Positions 1 through 7,093 of a stretch of DNA of 26,953 nucleotides are shown here, one piece after another. The stretch comes from Bacteroidota bacterium. Its GTDB lineage: Bacteria > Bacteroidota > Bacteroidia > Bacteroidales > Dysgonomonadaceae. Within the stretch, counting starts at the first letter, position 1; each line of letters opens with the position of its first letter. A program made the position numbers and the translations under genes. The stretch lies in assembly GCA_023418255.1 (NCBI GenBank), contig JAEZZZ010000001.1, positions 1-26,953 of the forward strand, given 5' to 3'. The notes below the pieces were generated by a model that was not told the origin of the DNA, did not search any database, and saw only the letters and a program-made list of their open reading frames with translations.

Positions 1-114
1 CCGATAAGTCTTAGAACTTTTAAAATTGCACAGATGCGAGATTGTCCGTATAGGCAAGAGAAAAGAAAGCGAAAGAAGTATCGAAAAAAGTCAAATCATC
101 CTGAATTATTTTAA
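1..114 (+). CDS. C-terminal end of an upstream phage protein (partial)
   Basis: Frame 1 is open from the window edge to a TAA at 112-114 and encodes 37 residues, so the start lies outside the window. The visible tail is strongly basic, with the run RQEKRKRKKYRKK near the end, a composition typical of nucleic-acid-binding termini. It runs in the same direction as all the following genes and ends about 55 bases before the next start. I do not recognise the family. The short length means chance openness cannot be excluded, but the amino-acid composition looks like real protein. Confidence 0.5.
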   Translation, partial: PISLRTFKIAQMRDCPYRQEKRKRKKYRKKSNHPELF

Positions 115-167
115 AACAACAAAAAGAATTTGAAAGGTTGACACCTTAACTAAAAAACACAAATGTT

Positions 168-279
168 ATGGATTTAGAAACAGCAGTCAGATAAACTAAA
201 ATCAGCCGGACGTTTTTTTGAACGTTTGCGCCGATTAGCAAAAGAGGAAAATGAAAATAGACATAGATACATTAGATAA
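168..279 (+). pseudogene. Small ORF apparently interrupted by a one-base frameshift
   Basis: An ATG at 168 opens MDLETAVR and meets a TAA at 192-194. If the single base at 189 is skipped, translation continues in the next frame as DKLKSAGRFFERLRRLAKEE and on to a TAA at 277-279, giving about 36 residues with a convincing charged-helical composition. That second frame has no ATG of its own. Its 3' end overlaps the start of the following NinG-like gene by 29 bases, in keeping with the packed style of this genome. It may be a mutated small phage gene, an assembly error, or a +1 programmed shift. The function is unknown. Confidence 0.35.
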
Positions 280-640
280 GACTTTTTCAGAATATATCCG
301 GTTGAGAGATTCTGACAGATATGGCACAATACGGTGTATAAGTTGCGGCAAAAGGATTAAATGGAAATATGCGGATGCAGGGCACTACATTAGTAGAAAA
401 AACATGAGTTTGCGATTTGATGAAAAGAATGTAAATGCTCAATGTCCTATTTGCAATCGATTTCGATGTGGAAATTTAGAGAAATATCGTCGAGGTTTGA
501 TGATAAAATACGGCCGTTTTGTTATTGATTATCTCGAAAACAAAAAGAATGAAATATGTCAATTTTCTGATTTAGAGATAGAATTAATGATACTGAATTA
601 CAGAAAACGCATAAAAATTTTAAAACAAAACAAGTCTTAA
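251..640 (+). CDS. ninG: NinG-like (Rap) recombination protein
   Basis: The 129-residue protein carries a zinc-binding pattern typical of the lambda NinG family: C29-x2-C32, the AGHYISR segment with H45, then Asn60/Asn62 and C65-x2-C68-N. The family is an HNH-like, structure-selective endonuclease group that helps phage recombination by acting on branched DNA. It is shorter than lambda NinG (about 200 residues), and the N-terminal extension is missing. The start at ATG 251 follows the purine-rich AGAGGAAA, a reasonable ribosome site. It sits just before the methylase and terminase genes, a common place for late-early DNA-metabolism genes. The metal ligands are seen in the sequence; the nuclease role is inferred from the family. 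Confidence 0.8.
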   Translation: MKIDIDTLDKTFSEYIRLRDSDRYGTIRCISCGKRIKWKYADAGHYISRKNMSLRFDEKNVNAQCPICNRFRCGNLEKYRRGLMIKYGRFVIDYLENKKNEICQFSDLEIELMILNYRKRIKILKQNKS

Positions 641-659
641 AGATTAAATATTATTCATA

Positions 660-674
660 ATGATTATATTTGTA
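660..674 (+). promoter_or_regulatory. Bacteroidetes-type promoter, copy 1
   Basis: The 15-mer ATGATTATATTTGTA contains the -7 element TATATTTG (665-672), matching the Bacteroidetes consensus TAnnTTTG. The identical 15-mer occurs at 16420-16434, and a copy with one change lies at 4037-4051. The -33 region is AT-rich with no clear TTTG. The methyltransferase start lies 26 bases after the -7 box, giving a leader of roughly 20 bases. Confidence 0.65.
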
Positions 675-697
675 GTTAAATTCAATATACTTCACTT

Positions 698-2065
698 ATG
701 GATAATACAAAAATCACTTCACGTGTTTTAAAAACTGAGAATATCAATTGGCGTGAACTCGCTTTTATCCAACAGGACAACTTCAAAGAGTTGGCTGTTG
801 AGGACATGGAAAAACTAAAAGCAAGTTTAGTAACAAACAACTTCATTCAACCATTCTATGTGTGGGAAGATACGGATGGTGTGCGTTATTGTTTAGATGG
901 TAAACATCGAACATTGGCGCAAGAAGAGTTAATTAAAGAAGGCGTAGATGTTCCTTACTCACTTCCGGCAACGTTTATTGACTGCAAGGATAAGAAAGAA
1001 GCTGCGAGGCTTGTTCTTATCTTTTCATCATTTTACGCAAAAATTACACAAAAAGGGCTTTTTGATTTCAAAGAGCTTTATAATCTCGACATGATAGAGC
1101 TGAAAGGGATGATTAATATCCCTGAATTTTCAATGCCACGCTTTGAACAAAAATTTGACGTTTTCGGTGTGAATGAAGCAAATGACTTTGATGATGAAAT
1201 AGAAGAGCTATCGGATGATGAAGACATCATTATTTCATACGGCGACTTGTTTCAACTCGGAAAACATCGCTTGATGTGTTGTTCATTTAAGGACACAGAA
1301 AAGATTGCAGTATTGATGCAAGATGAAAAAGCACGAATAATCAACACGGACCCTCCATATAATTTGCCAGCTGACTACATTGGAAATGTAGATAAAAAGG
1401 TGCATGAAAACTTTTTGGAAGGACATGGTGAAATGTCGGATGATGAGTTTGTCGATTTCTTATCAGAAATTATGCAAACTTCTTGCGACCATTCTGTCGA
1501 TGGTGCAATTCACTATATTTTCATGGATTTCAGGCATACGTGGCATATGGGAGAAGCGGCAAAACGTGTGTATGGTGATTGTGAACCTAAGCAGATGTGT
1601 GTTTGGGCAAAAGATATGCCGGGAATGGGTTCATTTTATAAATCACAGCACGAGCTTTGTTTACTCTATAAACATGGCAAAGAAAAACACTTATCGCATT
1701 TGGAAATGGCAGACAGAATGCGGTCAAATGTCTGGCGTTATCCATCCGCTGTAAGTGTGGCAAATCCTGACAGGCATATGATACGCAACCATCCGACACC
1801 AAAGCCTGTGCAAATGATTGCAGACGCCATTCTTGATACTACAAATGAACATGATATTGTGGTGGATTGGTTTCTTGGTTCAGGAACCGCTCTCATCGCT
1901 TGTGAAAAAACGAAACGTATTTGTTACGCAACGGAATTAAAACCTAAATTCGTTCAACAAATCATTAAGCGATACATCAGTTATTGTCGCAAAAATGAGT
2001 ATGAACCGCATCTTATTCATTTAAATGGCAACTTAACATTAAAGGATTTCGAAGATGAAAAATGA
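698..2065 (+). CDS. ParB-like domain fused to DNA adenine methyltransferase
   Basis: This 455-residue protein has two parts. Residues about 10-115 resemble the ParB/Srx fold, with LDGKHRTLAQEEL matching the conserved G-x-R-R segment. Residues about 180-450 form an SAM-dependent methyltransferase, with catalytic DPPY at 218-221 (N6-adenine type) and the SAM-binding FLGSGT at 392-397. DPPY before FxGxG is the beta-class order. Such fusions are common in phages and are thought to modify phage DNA against host restriction or to affect packaging. No restriction endonuclease lies beside it, so it looks like an orphan enzyme. The gene follows promoter copy 1, and its 3' end overlaps the next ORF by 11 bases. 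The target sequence cannot be read from the protein. Confidence 0.9.
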   Translation: MDNTKITSRVLKTENINWRELAFIQQDNFKELAVEDMEKLKASLVTNNFIQPFYVWEDTDGVRYCLDGKHRTLAQEELIKEGVDVPYSLPATFIDCKDKKEAARLVLIFSSFYAKITQKGLFDFKELYNLDMIELKGMINIPEFSMPRFEQKFDVFGVNEANDFDDEIEELSDDEDIIISYGDLFQLGKHRLMCCSFKDTEKIAVLMQDEKARIINTDPPYNLPADYIGNVDKKVHENFLEGHGEMSDDEFVDFLSEIMQTSCDHSVDGAIHYIFMDFRHTWHMGEAAKRVYGDCEPKQMCVWAKDMPGMGSFYKSQHELCLLYKHGKEKHLSHLEMADRMRSNVWRYPSAVSVANPDRHMIRNHPTPKPVQMIADAILDTTNEHDIVVDWFLGSGTALIACEKTKRICYATELKPKFVQQIIKRYISYCRKNEYEPHLIHLNGNLTLKDFEDEK

Positions 2066-2249
2066 AATGATAGAAAAGCAGCGAGTTATTGATTATTTAA
2101 CGGCACAGCAAAATGTTAAAATAGATATGCTGCAACGATTATCGGAACCGATGCAGAAAGAAACAACAGAGATATCGCAATTGCGTACGTTGACAATAAA
2201 CCAAATATCGGATTTGAAAAGCTATATCGAAGTGATAAAGATGATGTGA
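2055..2249 (+). CDS. Small hypothetical protein, coiled-coil-like
   Basis: A 64-residue ORF starts inside the last codons of the methyltransferase and ends 4 bases before the small terminase gene, so it is part of the same operon. The sequence is largely helical and charged (for example IDMLQRLSEPMQKETTEIS) and has no cysteine or recognisable motif. I do not recognise a family. Its position between a methylase and the terminase, and the conserved tight spacing, suggest a real gene. Confidence 0.6.
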   Translation: MKNEMIEKQRVIDYLTAQQNVKIDMLQRLSEPMQKETTEISQLRTLTINQISDLKSYIEVIKMM

Positions 2250-2253
2250 TGAA

Positions 2254-2694
2254 ATGGGATATTTCGGCAATAAGAAAGCGGTTGACAAAACGGAAAAACA
2301 ACAGCGCATCCGGAGCGTTGTGGAGTGGATAATACAGGGTTATTCAACTGCTGATATTATACGCCAATGTGTAAGCTTATGGAATATATCCAGACGACAG
2401 GCATACAATTACAACAAATGGGCGGTAGAAGAGCTGAAAGAGAACAATCAAAAGTCACTTGAAGAAAAGAAAAGCATTCATATCGAAATGCGTTTGAAGC
2501 TGTATCGAGATTTGAAGAGAAAAGACACCACATCCGGAGCAAGAGCCGCAGTGAGAATAGCCGATAGTCTTGCACGAATCGAAGGTTTATTAGATACAAG
2601 GGATAACCGTGTTTATGGAGATGCTGCAACACCGGATGTCGAAGACAAACTCCCTGTAATGATTTTGCCAAACGGAAAGGAAATAGAAGTGTGA
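2254..2694 (+). CDS. terS: Phage terminase small subunit
   Basis: The 146-residue protein begins with a helix-turn-helix-like segment (about residues 15-60; IRSVVEWIIQGYSTADIIRQ then ISRRQAYNYNKWAVEEL), followed by a charged helical middle and a region rich in Arg and Ala, the layout of small terminase subunits that recognise the packaging site and assemble into rings. The last bases overlap the large subunit gene by 4 (GTGA). Family assignment relies on the HTH, length and the direct neighbour terL. The packaging site itself is not visible. Confidence 0.8.
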   Translation: MGYFGNKKAVDKTEKQQRIRSVVEWIIQGYSTADIIRQCVSLWNISRRQAYNYNKWAVEELKENNQKSLEEKKSIHIEMRLKLYRDLKRKDTTSGARAAVRIADSLARIEGLLDTRDNRVYGDAATPDVEDKLPVMILPNGKEIEV

Positions 2695-4004
2695 GAGAAA
2701 GGCGCGTAAATATTGATTTAACGGTTAATGAAAAACAGGCAGAGTATTTCATTACATCTTTGGCAGCCGCACAAGAAGCTAACGATTATAAATTTCTAAA
2801 CTATGGCGGTGCTATTCGAGGTGGCAAAACATACGTAACATTAGCGATATTGTTGCGATTGTCAGAAATATTTCCGGGAAGTCGCTGGCATATTGTCAGA
2901 AAAGATATGCCGAGCTTGGAGAAAACAACCATTCCCAGCTTTGAAAAAATCACACTCGGTTCAACCAGATGGAAACCTTATCGAAACAAATCGAATTATC
3001 ACTACACCAATGTGGTGAAAGGCTCAAAGATTTTCTTTGTGCCTGAAAATTTACAACGAGATCCGTTTTTAAATGCTTTTTTGGGATTGGAGACAAACGG
3101 TATATTTTTAGAGCAATCGGAAGAGCTGAGCGATAAGGTTTGGGAAAAAGCCATTGAGCGTGTGGGTTCGTGGTATATACCAAAAATGCCGCGCGGATTA
3201 ATTTTCATGACTTTTAATCCTAATCAAACGTGGGTAAAAGATAAAATATACACACCGTGGATTGAAAATCGGTTGCCGCCTGAATACTTCTTTATGACAG
3301 CCCTGCCGGGCGATAATCCTTTTGTTACAGAAGACCAAATGCACGGATGGAGCATGATGGCAGAGCGTTATCAAAAACAGTTTGTCGAAGGTGACTGGAC
3401 CGACTTTGACGGTGAGGATGGCAGATGGGCGTTTGCATTCAACAAATCACAGCACGTAGGACAAACTTTCGTGAACAATAACCAGCCTGTTTATTTGTCT
3501 TTCGACTTTAACCGCAATCCCATAACGGCAACGGTTTGGCAGCATTATAATAGACAGATTTTTTGTATCGATTGTGTGAAGCTTGAAGATGCTACCATTC
3601 ATCGCTTATGCGCGGAAATCAAACAGCGATATCCGAATAATCTGTTTTTTGTCACGGGTGATGCGAGTGGTAATAACAAAACAACGCTGAGTATCCTTTC
3701 CAATTTCGGAGTGATAAAAAATGCGCTCAATTTAAGCGATACACAGATGCAGTATTCTGCGAGTAATCCACGCCTGGAAGACAGCAGAATGCTTGTAAAC
3801 ACGATGTTTGAAAAGTATCCTATTACGATTGATGAAAACAGATGCAAACCCGTAATCGATGATTTACTTAAATGTAAGGCAAACCCTGATGGTACAATTG
3901 TGAAAACAAATAGAAATATCCCGGAACAACAGGCAGATACGCTCGATACAGTGAGGTATTATTTACACAGATATTTCAGAGATATGATAAAATTTTTTGA
4001 ATAA
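2691..4004 (+). CDS. terL: Phage terminase large subunit (packaging ATPase-nuclease)
   Basis: This 437-residue motor protein cuts concatemeric DNA and pumps it into the prohead. The N-terminal ATPase shows a Walker A loop GGAIRGGKT (39-47, Lys46) and a hydrophobic strand before acidic residues, GIFLEQSEE (137-145), as Walker B and catalytic glutamate candidates. The C-terminal RNase H-like nuclease shows LSFDFN (Asp272), TGDASG (Asp324) and a later acidic LEDSR. The length fits the family. Translation starts at a GTG that overlaps the terS stop (GTGA), so translation is coupled. It ends without an obvious terminator; the next promoter follows within 40 bases. Confidence 0.95.
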   Translation: MRERRVNIDLTVNEKQAEYFITSLAAAQEANDYKFLNYGGAIRGGKTYVTLAILLRLSEIFPGSRWHIVRKDMPSLEKTTIPSFEKITLGSTRWKPYRNKSNYHYTNVVKGSKIFFVPENLQRDPFLNAFLGLETNGIFLEQSEELSDKVWEKAIERVGSWYIPKMPRGLIFMTFNPNQTWVKDKIYTPWIENRLPPEYFFMTALPGDNPFVTEDQMHGWSMMAERYQKQFVEGDWTDFDGEDGRWAFAFNKSQHVGQTFVNNNQPVYLSFDFNRNPITATVWQHYNRQIFCIDCVKLEDATIHRLCAEIKQRYPNNLFFVTGDASGNNKTTLSILSNFGVIKNALNLSDTQMQYSASNPRLEDSRMLVNTMFEKYPITIDENRCKPVIDDLLKCKANPDGTIVKTNRNIPEQQADTLDTVRYYLHRYFRDMIKFFE

Positions 4005-4036
4005 AATATAATCTAAAGGACTTTAATCTAATCTAA

Positions 4037-4051
4037 TTGATTATATTTGTA
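4037..4051 (+). promoter_or_regulatory. Bacteroidetes-type promoter, copy 2
   Basis: TTGATTATATTTGTA differs by one base from the 15-mer at 660 and 16420. The -7 element TATATTTG is at 4042-4049. Upstream lies TAATCTAATCTAATT, containing two tandem AATCTA units that are also found upstream of copy 3. The first ATG of the next gene is only 9 bases after the -7 box. Confidence 0.65.
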
Positions 4052-4057
4052 GAGGAT

Positions 4058-4375
4058 ATGGAAACTAAACTGCTTACACCGGACAAAATAACGTTTAGGG
4101 ATATAGTCAAACACCCACTGGTGTATGCACTAATCATTATTACGAGCTTGTTGTGGATATTTGTTTTCGAATATTCTCAGAGTCATGGCAACACTATCAA
4201 GGCAAAGGATAGCGAAATCGAACGGCTTATGGATGATGTAGCTCGTTTAGAGCGTCAATTATCCATTGAGCGCACGGAAAGGGATAATTTATACAAGGCT
4301 CTTCTTGTAAAAAATGGGATTATTACCGAAATGGTAACACGTATAGATTCACTTAACAACAAAAAAAATGAATGA
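4058..4375 (+). CDS. Small membrane-anchored coiled-coil protein (lysis-region)
   Basis: I place the start at ATG 4058 (METKLLTPDK), giving 105 residues; an upstream TTG at 4037 would lie inside the promoter. One transmembrane helix is clear (about residues 20-38, VYALIIITSLLWIFVFEY), followed by an amphipathic charged helix likely to form a coiled coil. A membrane anchor followed by a periplasmic coiled coil resembles i-spanins and other lysis accessories, but no family is recognised. It overlaps the next gene, also a membrane-anchored coiled coil, by 8 bases. With the promoter so close, its mRNA is probably nearly leaderless. Confidence 0.65.
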   Translation: METKLLTPDKITFRDIVKHPLVYALIIITSLLWIFVFEYSQSHGNTIKAKDSEIERLMDDVARLERQLSIERTERDNLYKALLVKNGIITEMVTRIDSLNNKKNE

Positions 4376-5150
4376 TTTTAAAACTTACATGATTGCCATT
4401 CTTTTCATTTGTCTCTCAGTTGTAACATGCACGCTGATTTATAACGAACGTGCTATTAAGCCAAATCCGATACCGGGACGAAGTGAAATAGAGATGGAGG
4501 CGCAAATCATTGCACGCAAAGTTGACAAACAAGGTCTTCAGCATGTGGTTTTGCAGGAAACGAACAGAATAACCGGGATGAATGAATTATCACTTGATGC
4601 AAAAGAGGAGATAGATAGTCTCTCGAAACTGATTGAAATTAAAGACAAACAGTTGAGAGAATATTATGCGACAAACTTGCAATTAAAAACAGGTTTGTTG
4701 AAAGCGCAAAAAGAAATAGACAGTTTGAACAGAAAGACATATACCTATAAAGACAGATTTATTGACGCTAAATTTTTTACGCATAATGACACATCCGGCT
4801 ACTTCGACTTCACATACAACGCTGAATTAAAGCATATAAAATATTGGAAAAAAGAGCGTGTATTTGGGCTGCCGATTGGAGCAAAAATAAATTATATAGA
4901 TATTCATTCTTCCGATCCAAGGATGACAATTTCAGGAGTAAAACATTTAGTTATTGAAAATAAAGAAAGCCCGTGGAATGTGCGGTTAGGAGCAACATCT
5001 TTAAATCTTCCGAGTTTAAATGTGGTGGCTTTTGGGCCGCGCATAGCGGTTGATTATTTAGGTTTAGGCGTGGATGCGCAATACTTATGTTTTCCGGGTG
5101 GTCAATGGCACCCGGTCTTAAATGTTTATTATGATTTTTTGAAATGGTAA
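4368..5150 (+). CDS. Membrane-anchored coiled-coil protein with beta-rich aromatic C-terminus
   Basis: The 260-residue protein has an N-terminal transmembrane segment (residues about 7-25), a long charged region likely to be coiled coil (about 75-125), and a C-terminal beta-rich part of about 120 residues. The last strands alternate polar and hydrophobic residues and end in the aromatic YYDFLKW. A terminal aromatic strand is typical of outer-membrane beta-barrel proteins. The layout would let one protein link inner and outer membranes, as spanins do. It overlaps the peptidase gene by 7 bases, which supports a lysis role. The family is not recognised, and the envelope-spanning function is inference. 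Confidence 0.65.
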   Translation: MNDFKTYMIAILFICLSVVTCTLIYNERAIKPNPIPGRSEIEMEAQIIARKVDKQGLQHVVLQETNRITGMNELSLDAKEEIDSLSKLIEIKDKQLREYYATNLQLKTGLLKAQKEIDSLNRKTYTYKDRFIDAKFFTHNDTSGYFDFTYNAELKHIKYWKKERVFGLPIGAKINYIDIHSSDPRMTISGVKHLVIENKESPWNVRLGATSLNLPSLNVVAFGPRIAVDYLGLGVDAQYLCFPGGQWHPVLNVYYDFLKW

Positions 5151-5506
5151 CAAGTAAGTATTTCAATGAAAAGGAATTTAACATGTGTATACCTTCATGC
5201 TCTTTGCAAGACATGAAGCAATGCACAATGAGCAAACTCGACACCGCGCGTGAGATAGCGGGTATCCCTTTTGTGCTGAACTCTGCTTATCGTTCATCGC
5301 AGTGGGATAAAAGCAAAGGACGTTCCGGTACCGGGGCGCATACACTTGGACGAGCTGTTGACATTCGCTGCAATACAAACAGCAATCGATATAAAGTGAT
5401 TGATGCTCTTTTGAAAGCAGGATTTAAACGCATAGGAGTGGCAAGCTCTTTTATACATGCGGACGATAGTGACACACATACACAGCAGATAATATGGATG
5501 TATTGA
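5144..5506 (+). CDS. M15-family peptidase, probable endolysin
   Basis: This compact 120-residue enzyme has the zinc peptidase pattern of the Peptidase_M15_3/D-Ala-D-Ala carboxypeptidase-like group: SAYRS (47-51), GAHTLGRAVDI with His66 and Asp73, and FIHADD with His105. These His-Asp-His residues are the expected zinc ligands. Such enzymes cut peptide cross-links of peptidoglycan and often serve as phage endolysins. No signal peptide is visible, so a holin or similar export route would be needed, consistent with the membrane proteins around it. The end overlaps the next membrane-protein gene by 13 bases. Confidence 0.88.
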   Translation: MVTSKYFNEKEFNMCIPSCSLQDMKQCTMSKLDTAREIAGIPFVLNSAYRSSQWDKSKGRSGTGAHTLGRAVDIRCNTNSNRYKVIDALLKAGFKRIGVASSFIHADDSDTHTQQIIWMY

Positions 5507-5823
5507 TAATAAAAATGATACTTACAAGTGCTTTTATTAGCCTTTGCACACTTGGAATTTATGCAACAACATGGAATGATATGATTTTTCATAAACCGGC
5601 TATGGCATTAAAAAAATGGCTTACGGCAAAGGGATTGAAAATGCTGTATAAACCCATCTGCGGATGTCTTATTTGCATGAGTAGTGTGTGGACGCTGCCG
5701 GCATGGATTATAACTGGTTTTGGATTTAAGCTAATCCCTGTGATGCTTTGTGTCGCAGGGGTAAACGCGCTTCTTACGGCAGTTATTTATGAGTTTATAC
5801 CTTTTGACAATTTAGAAGAATGA
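5494..5823 (+). CDS. Polytopic membrane protein, holin candidate
   Basis: The 109-residue protein has an N-terminal hydrophobic helix (about 3-25) and two more near 62-80 and 82-102. Between them is the conserved-looking CGCLICMSSVW segment, a Cys pair next to a membrane helix reminiscent of DUF1360-type phage membrane proteins. Small size, several membrane helices and overlap with the peptidase gene make it the best holin candidate here, although no holin family is firmly recognised. It ends with an ATGA overlap with the next gene. Confidence 0.65.
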   Translation: MDVLIIKMILTSAFISLCTLGIYATTWNDMIFHKPAMALKKWLTAKGLKMLYKPICGCLICMSSVWTLPAWIITGFGFKLIPVMLCVAGVNALLTAVIYEFIPFDNLEE

Positions 5824-6158
5824 CTATGTTGTTTAAGTTTTTTTCAATAGTCGTAACGGCTCTGTTTTGCTGGTTAATCTATCCGTATAAATGGATTCGG
5901 AAGTGGCTGTTTAACAGAAGAAAAAGAAAGGCGGTTGAGGAGTGCAGAAAGATGGCATTTGCAAACGGATGTCGGTTTTATGTTGTGCAGAATGGGATGA
6001 ATTTCTACGTGCAGAACAGGTATGTGTTGAGAAAGTGGAATGTGAAAAATAGACGCAAAACACATGCGGCATTCGATATTGATTATCGAAACGCGATAGT
6101 TTATCATTGCGACGCGAATGGGGCAGATAAATTCTATGAAAGAGATTTTAAAAAATAA
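5820..6158 (+). CDS. Single-pass membrane protein, unknown function
   Basis: The 112-residue product has one N-terminal membrane helix (about residues 5-23, FFSIVVTALFCWLIYPYKW), a strongly basic stretch just after it (RKWLFNRRKRKAVEE), and a beta-rich cytoplasmic-looking domain. The positive-inside rule puts the C-terminus in the cytoplasm. It starts at ATG 5820 in an ATGA overlap with the upstream membrane gene. Its place after the endolysin and holin candidate hints at a lysis or envelope role, but nothing in it proves this. Confidence 0.6.
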   Translation: MTMLFKFFSIVVTALFCWLIYPYKWIRKWLFNRRKRKAVEECRKMAFANGCRFYVVQNGMNFYVQNRYVLRKWNVKNRRKTHAAFDIDYRNAIVYHCDANGADKFYERDFKK

Positions 6159-6351
6159 CGGGTGGGTGAATTACCGTACGGGATGCGCATGTGTTGGTTT
6201 GCCACGCTATTGGAAAAACGGTGATAGGCCGACATGGATAGTAATTACACGTGGCAATTCATTTTCAATAAATGAAAATAATGTGCAGTTGTATAGAGGT
6301 GTTGAGCGAGAGTTTATAGCAAAAATGAAAGAATATAATTTGATTTTATGA
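6136..6351 (+). CDS. Small hypothetical protein
   Basis: The 71-residue product from ATG 6136 (MKEILKNNGWV) overlaps the previous gene's end by 23 bases; an earlier ATG at 6118 would add six residues that look less natural. It is rich in aromatics and glycine (GLPRYWKNGDRPTWIVITRG) and contains one CAC cysteine pair. It looks like a small beta-rich domain. It ends in an ATGA overlap with the tail-chaperone candidate. The function is unknown. Confidence 0.55.
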   Translation: MKEILKNNGWVNYRTGCACVGLPRYWKNGDRPTWIVITRGNSFSINENNVQLYRGVEREFIAKMKEYNLIL

Positions 6352-6950
6352 TGAAACTAAAAAATCTATTTAAATCGACACGGAATGTATTTCCAAATCA
6401 GAAGCATATCATCGAGTTTGCTTTTAAAATAGGTGGTGTGAAATACTATCAATTTGATGATGTGTTTAATCTACCGTATGAGCGTGGTTTGATGGCTTTG
6501 GCTGTGTATGAAGAGGCGCGTATGAGATGCACAAGAGAATATTTAGAAAAACACGTTGATGCGTGCAGAACGCTGCTTCACGAGAGCAAGATCGATATTT
6601 TTAAAATAAACGCTTTGAACGAGCAGCTGGGTGACAGGCTTAATCTGTCAATGGATACGGATTTACTTTATAAGCTGGCATCGGTGGTTTTCTTTGACAA
6701 AAAAGAGAATCCTGCAATCTACGAATCTGACTATTGCAATAAAAAGATAGCGTTTTGGAAAAAGCATAAGGATGTTACAAGTTTTTTTTTGCAGAAGCCA
6801 TTGAGGGAGTTAATTCCCTTTTTGAAGGATGCCGATTTCGATTTGCAAAGTTATTCGGAAGTGGTGCAGGCGGTGAACAAAACACATTTGAGGGTTTTGG
6901 AAGCATGCGCATACAAGAATATATCGAAGGGTTCGAAGAATGGAAAATGA
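6348..6950 (+). CDS. Tail assembly chaperone candidate
   Basis: This 200-residue, mostly helical protein lies directly before the tape-measure gene, where tailed phages keep their G/GT-type tail chaperones that hold the tape measure during tail tube assembly. Sequence similarity to a known chaperone family is not obvious, so the call is positional. The open frame contains nine T residues (6782-6790; codons AGT TTT TTT TTG), and an ORF in the -1 frame is open from 6770 through its 3' end, as in G-T systems. The gene also ends in GGA AAA TGA, where ATG 6947 overlaps the stop and could start the downstream ORF. Confidence 0.6.
   Translation: MMKLKNLFKSTRNVFPNQKHIIEFAFKIGGVKYYQFDDVFNLPYERGLMALAVYEEARMRCTREYLEKHVDACRTLLHESKIDIFKINALNEQLGDRLNLSMDTDLLYKLASVVFFDKKENPAIYESDYCNKKIAFWKKHKDVTSFFLQKPLRELIPFLKDADFDLQSYSEVVQAVNKTHLRVLEACAYKNISKGSKNGK
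6782..6791 (+). other. Possible -1 ribosomal slippery site in chaperone gene
   Basis: Nine T followed by G is read as TTT TTT TTG in the zero frame. The heptamer T-TTT-TTG permits tandem re-pairing in the -1 frame. The -1 frame has a TAA at 6767-6769 just upstream and is then open until 7093. A slip here would give a fusion of about 248 residues. A homopolymer read error could also create such a run, so the site is only suggestive. Confidence 0.3.
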
Positions 6951-7093
6951 TATTGATGAAATCGGGGATAGAAATGCAAGGCTTAACGCTTTGGGAATTT
7001 CTCTTTAACCTCAACAAACAGATAGAACATGGACAACGAGAAGAACATACTGCTGCGGTTCACGGCGGATTCGGGCGGATTAGACGAAGTTAA
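6947..7093 (+). CDS. Second tail-chaperone-like ORF (-1 frame, T-like)
   Basis: This frame is -1 relative to the upstream chaperone candidate. An ATG at 6947 overlaps the upstream stop (ATGA), a start style used repeatedly in this genome; an ATG at 6905 is an alternative. The natural-looking part is MILMKSGIEMQ followed by LTLWEFLFNLNKQIEH; after 7029 it reads through the start of the tape measure and looks like an out-of-frame shadow. The position between chaperone and tape measure matches the T part of G/GT pairs. Whether it is expressed alone or as a frameshift fusion cannot be decided here. Confidence 0.5.
   Translation: MILMKSGIEMQGLTLWEFLFNLNKQIEHGQREEHTAAVHGGFGRIRRS

Noticed and set aside
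134..147. Small palindrome AAGGT-TGAC-ACCTT
   Set aside because: The 5-bp stem is too short to support a terminator or operator claim by itself.
1404..1754. Plus-strand ORF of 116 codons
   Set aside because: It is an out-of-frame reading of the methyltransferase, which has clear catalytic motifs across the same bases.
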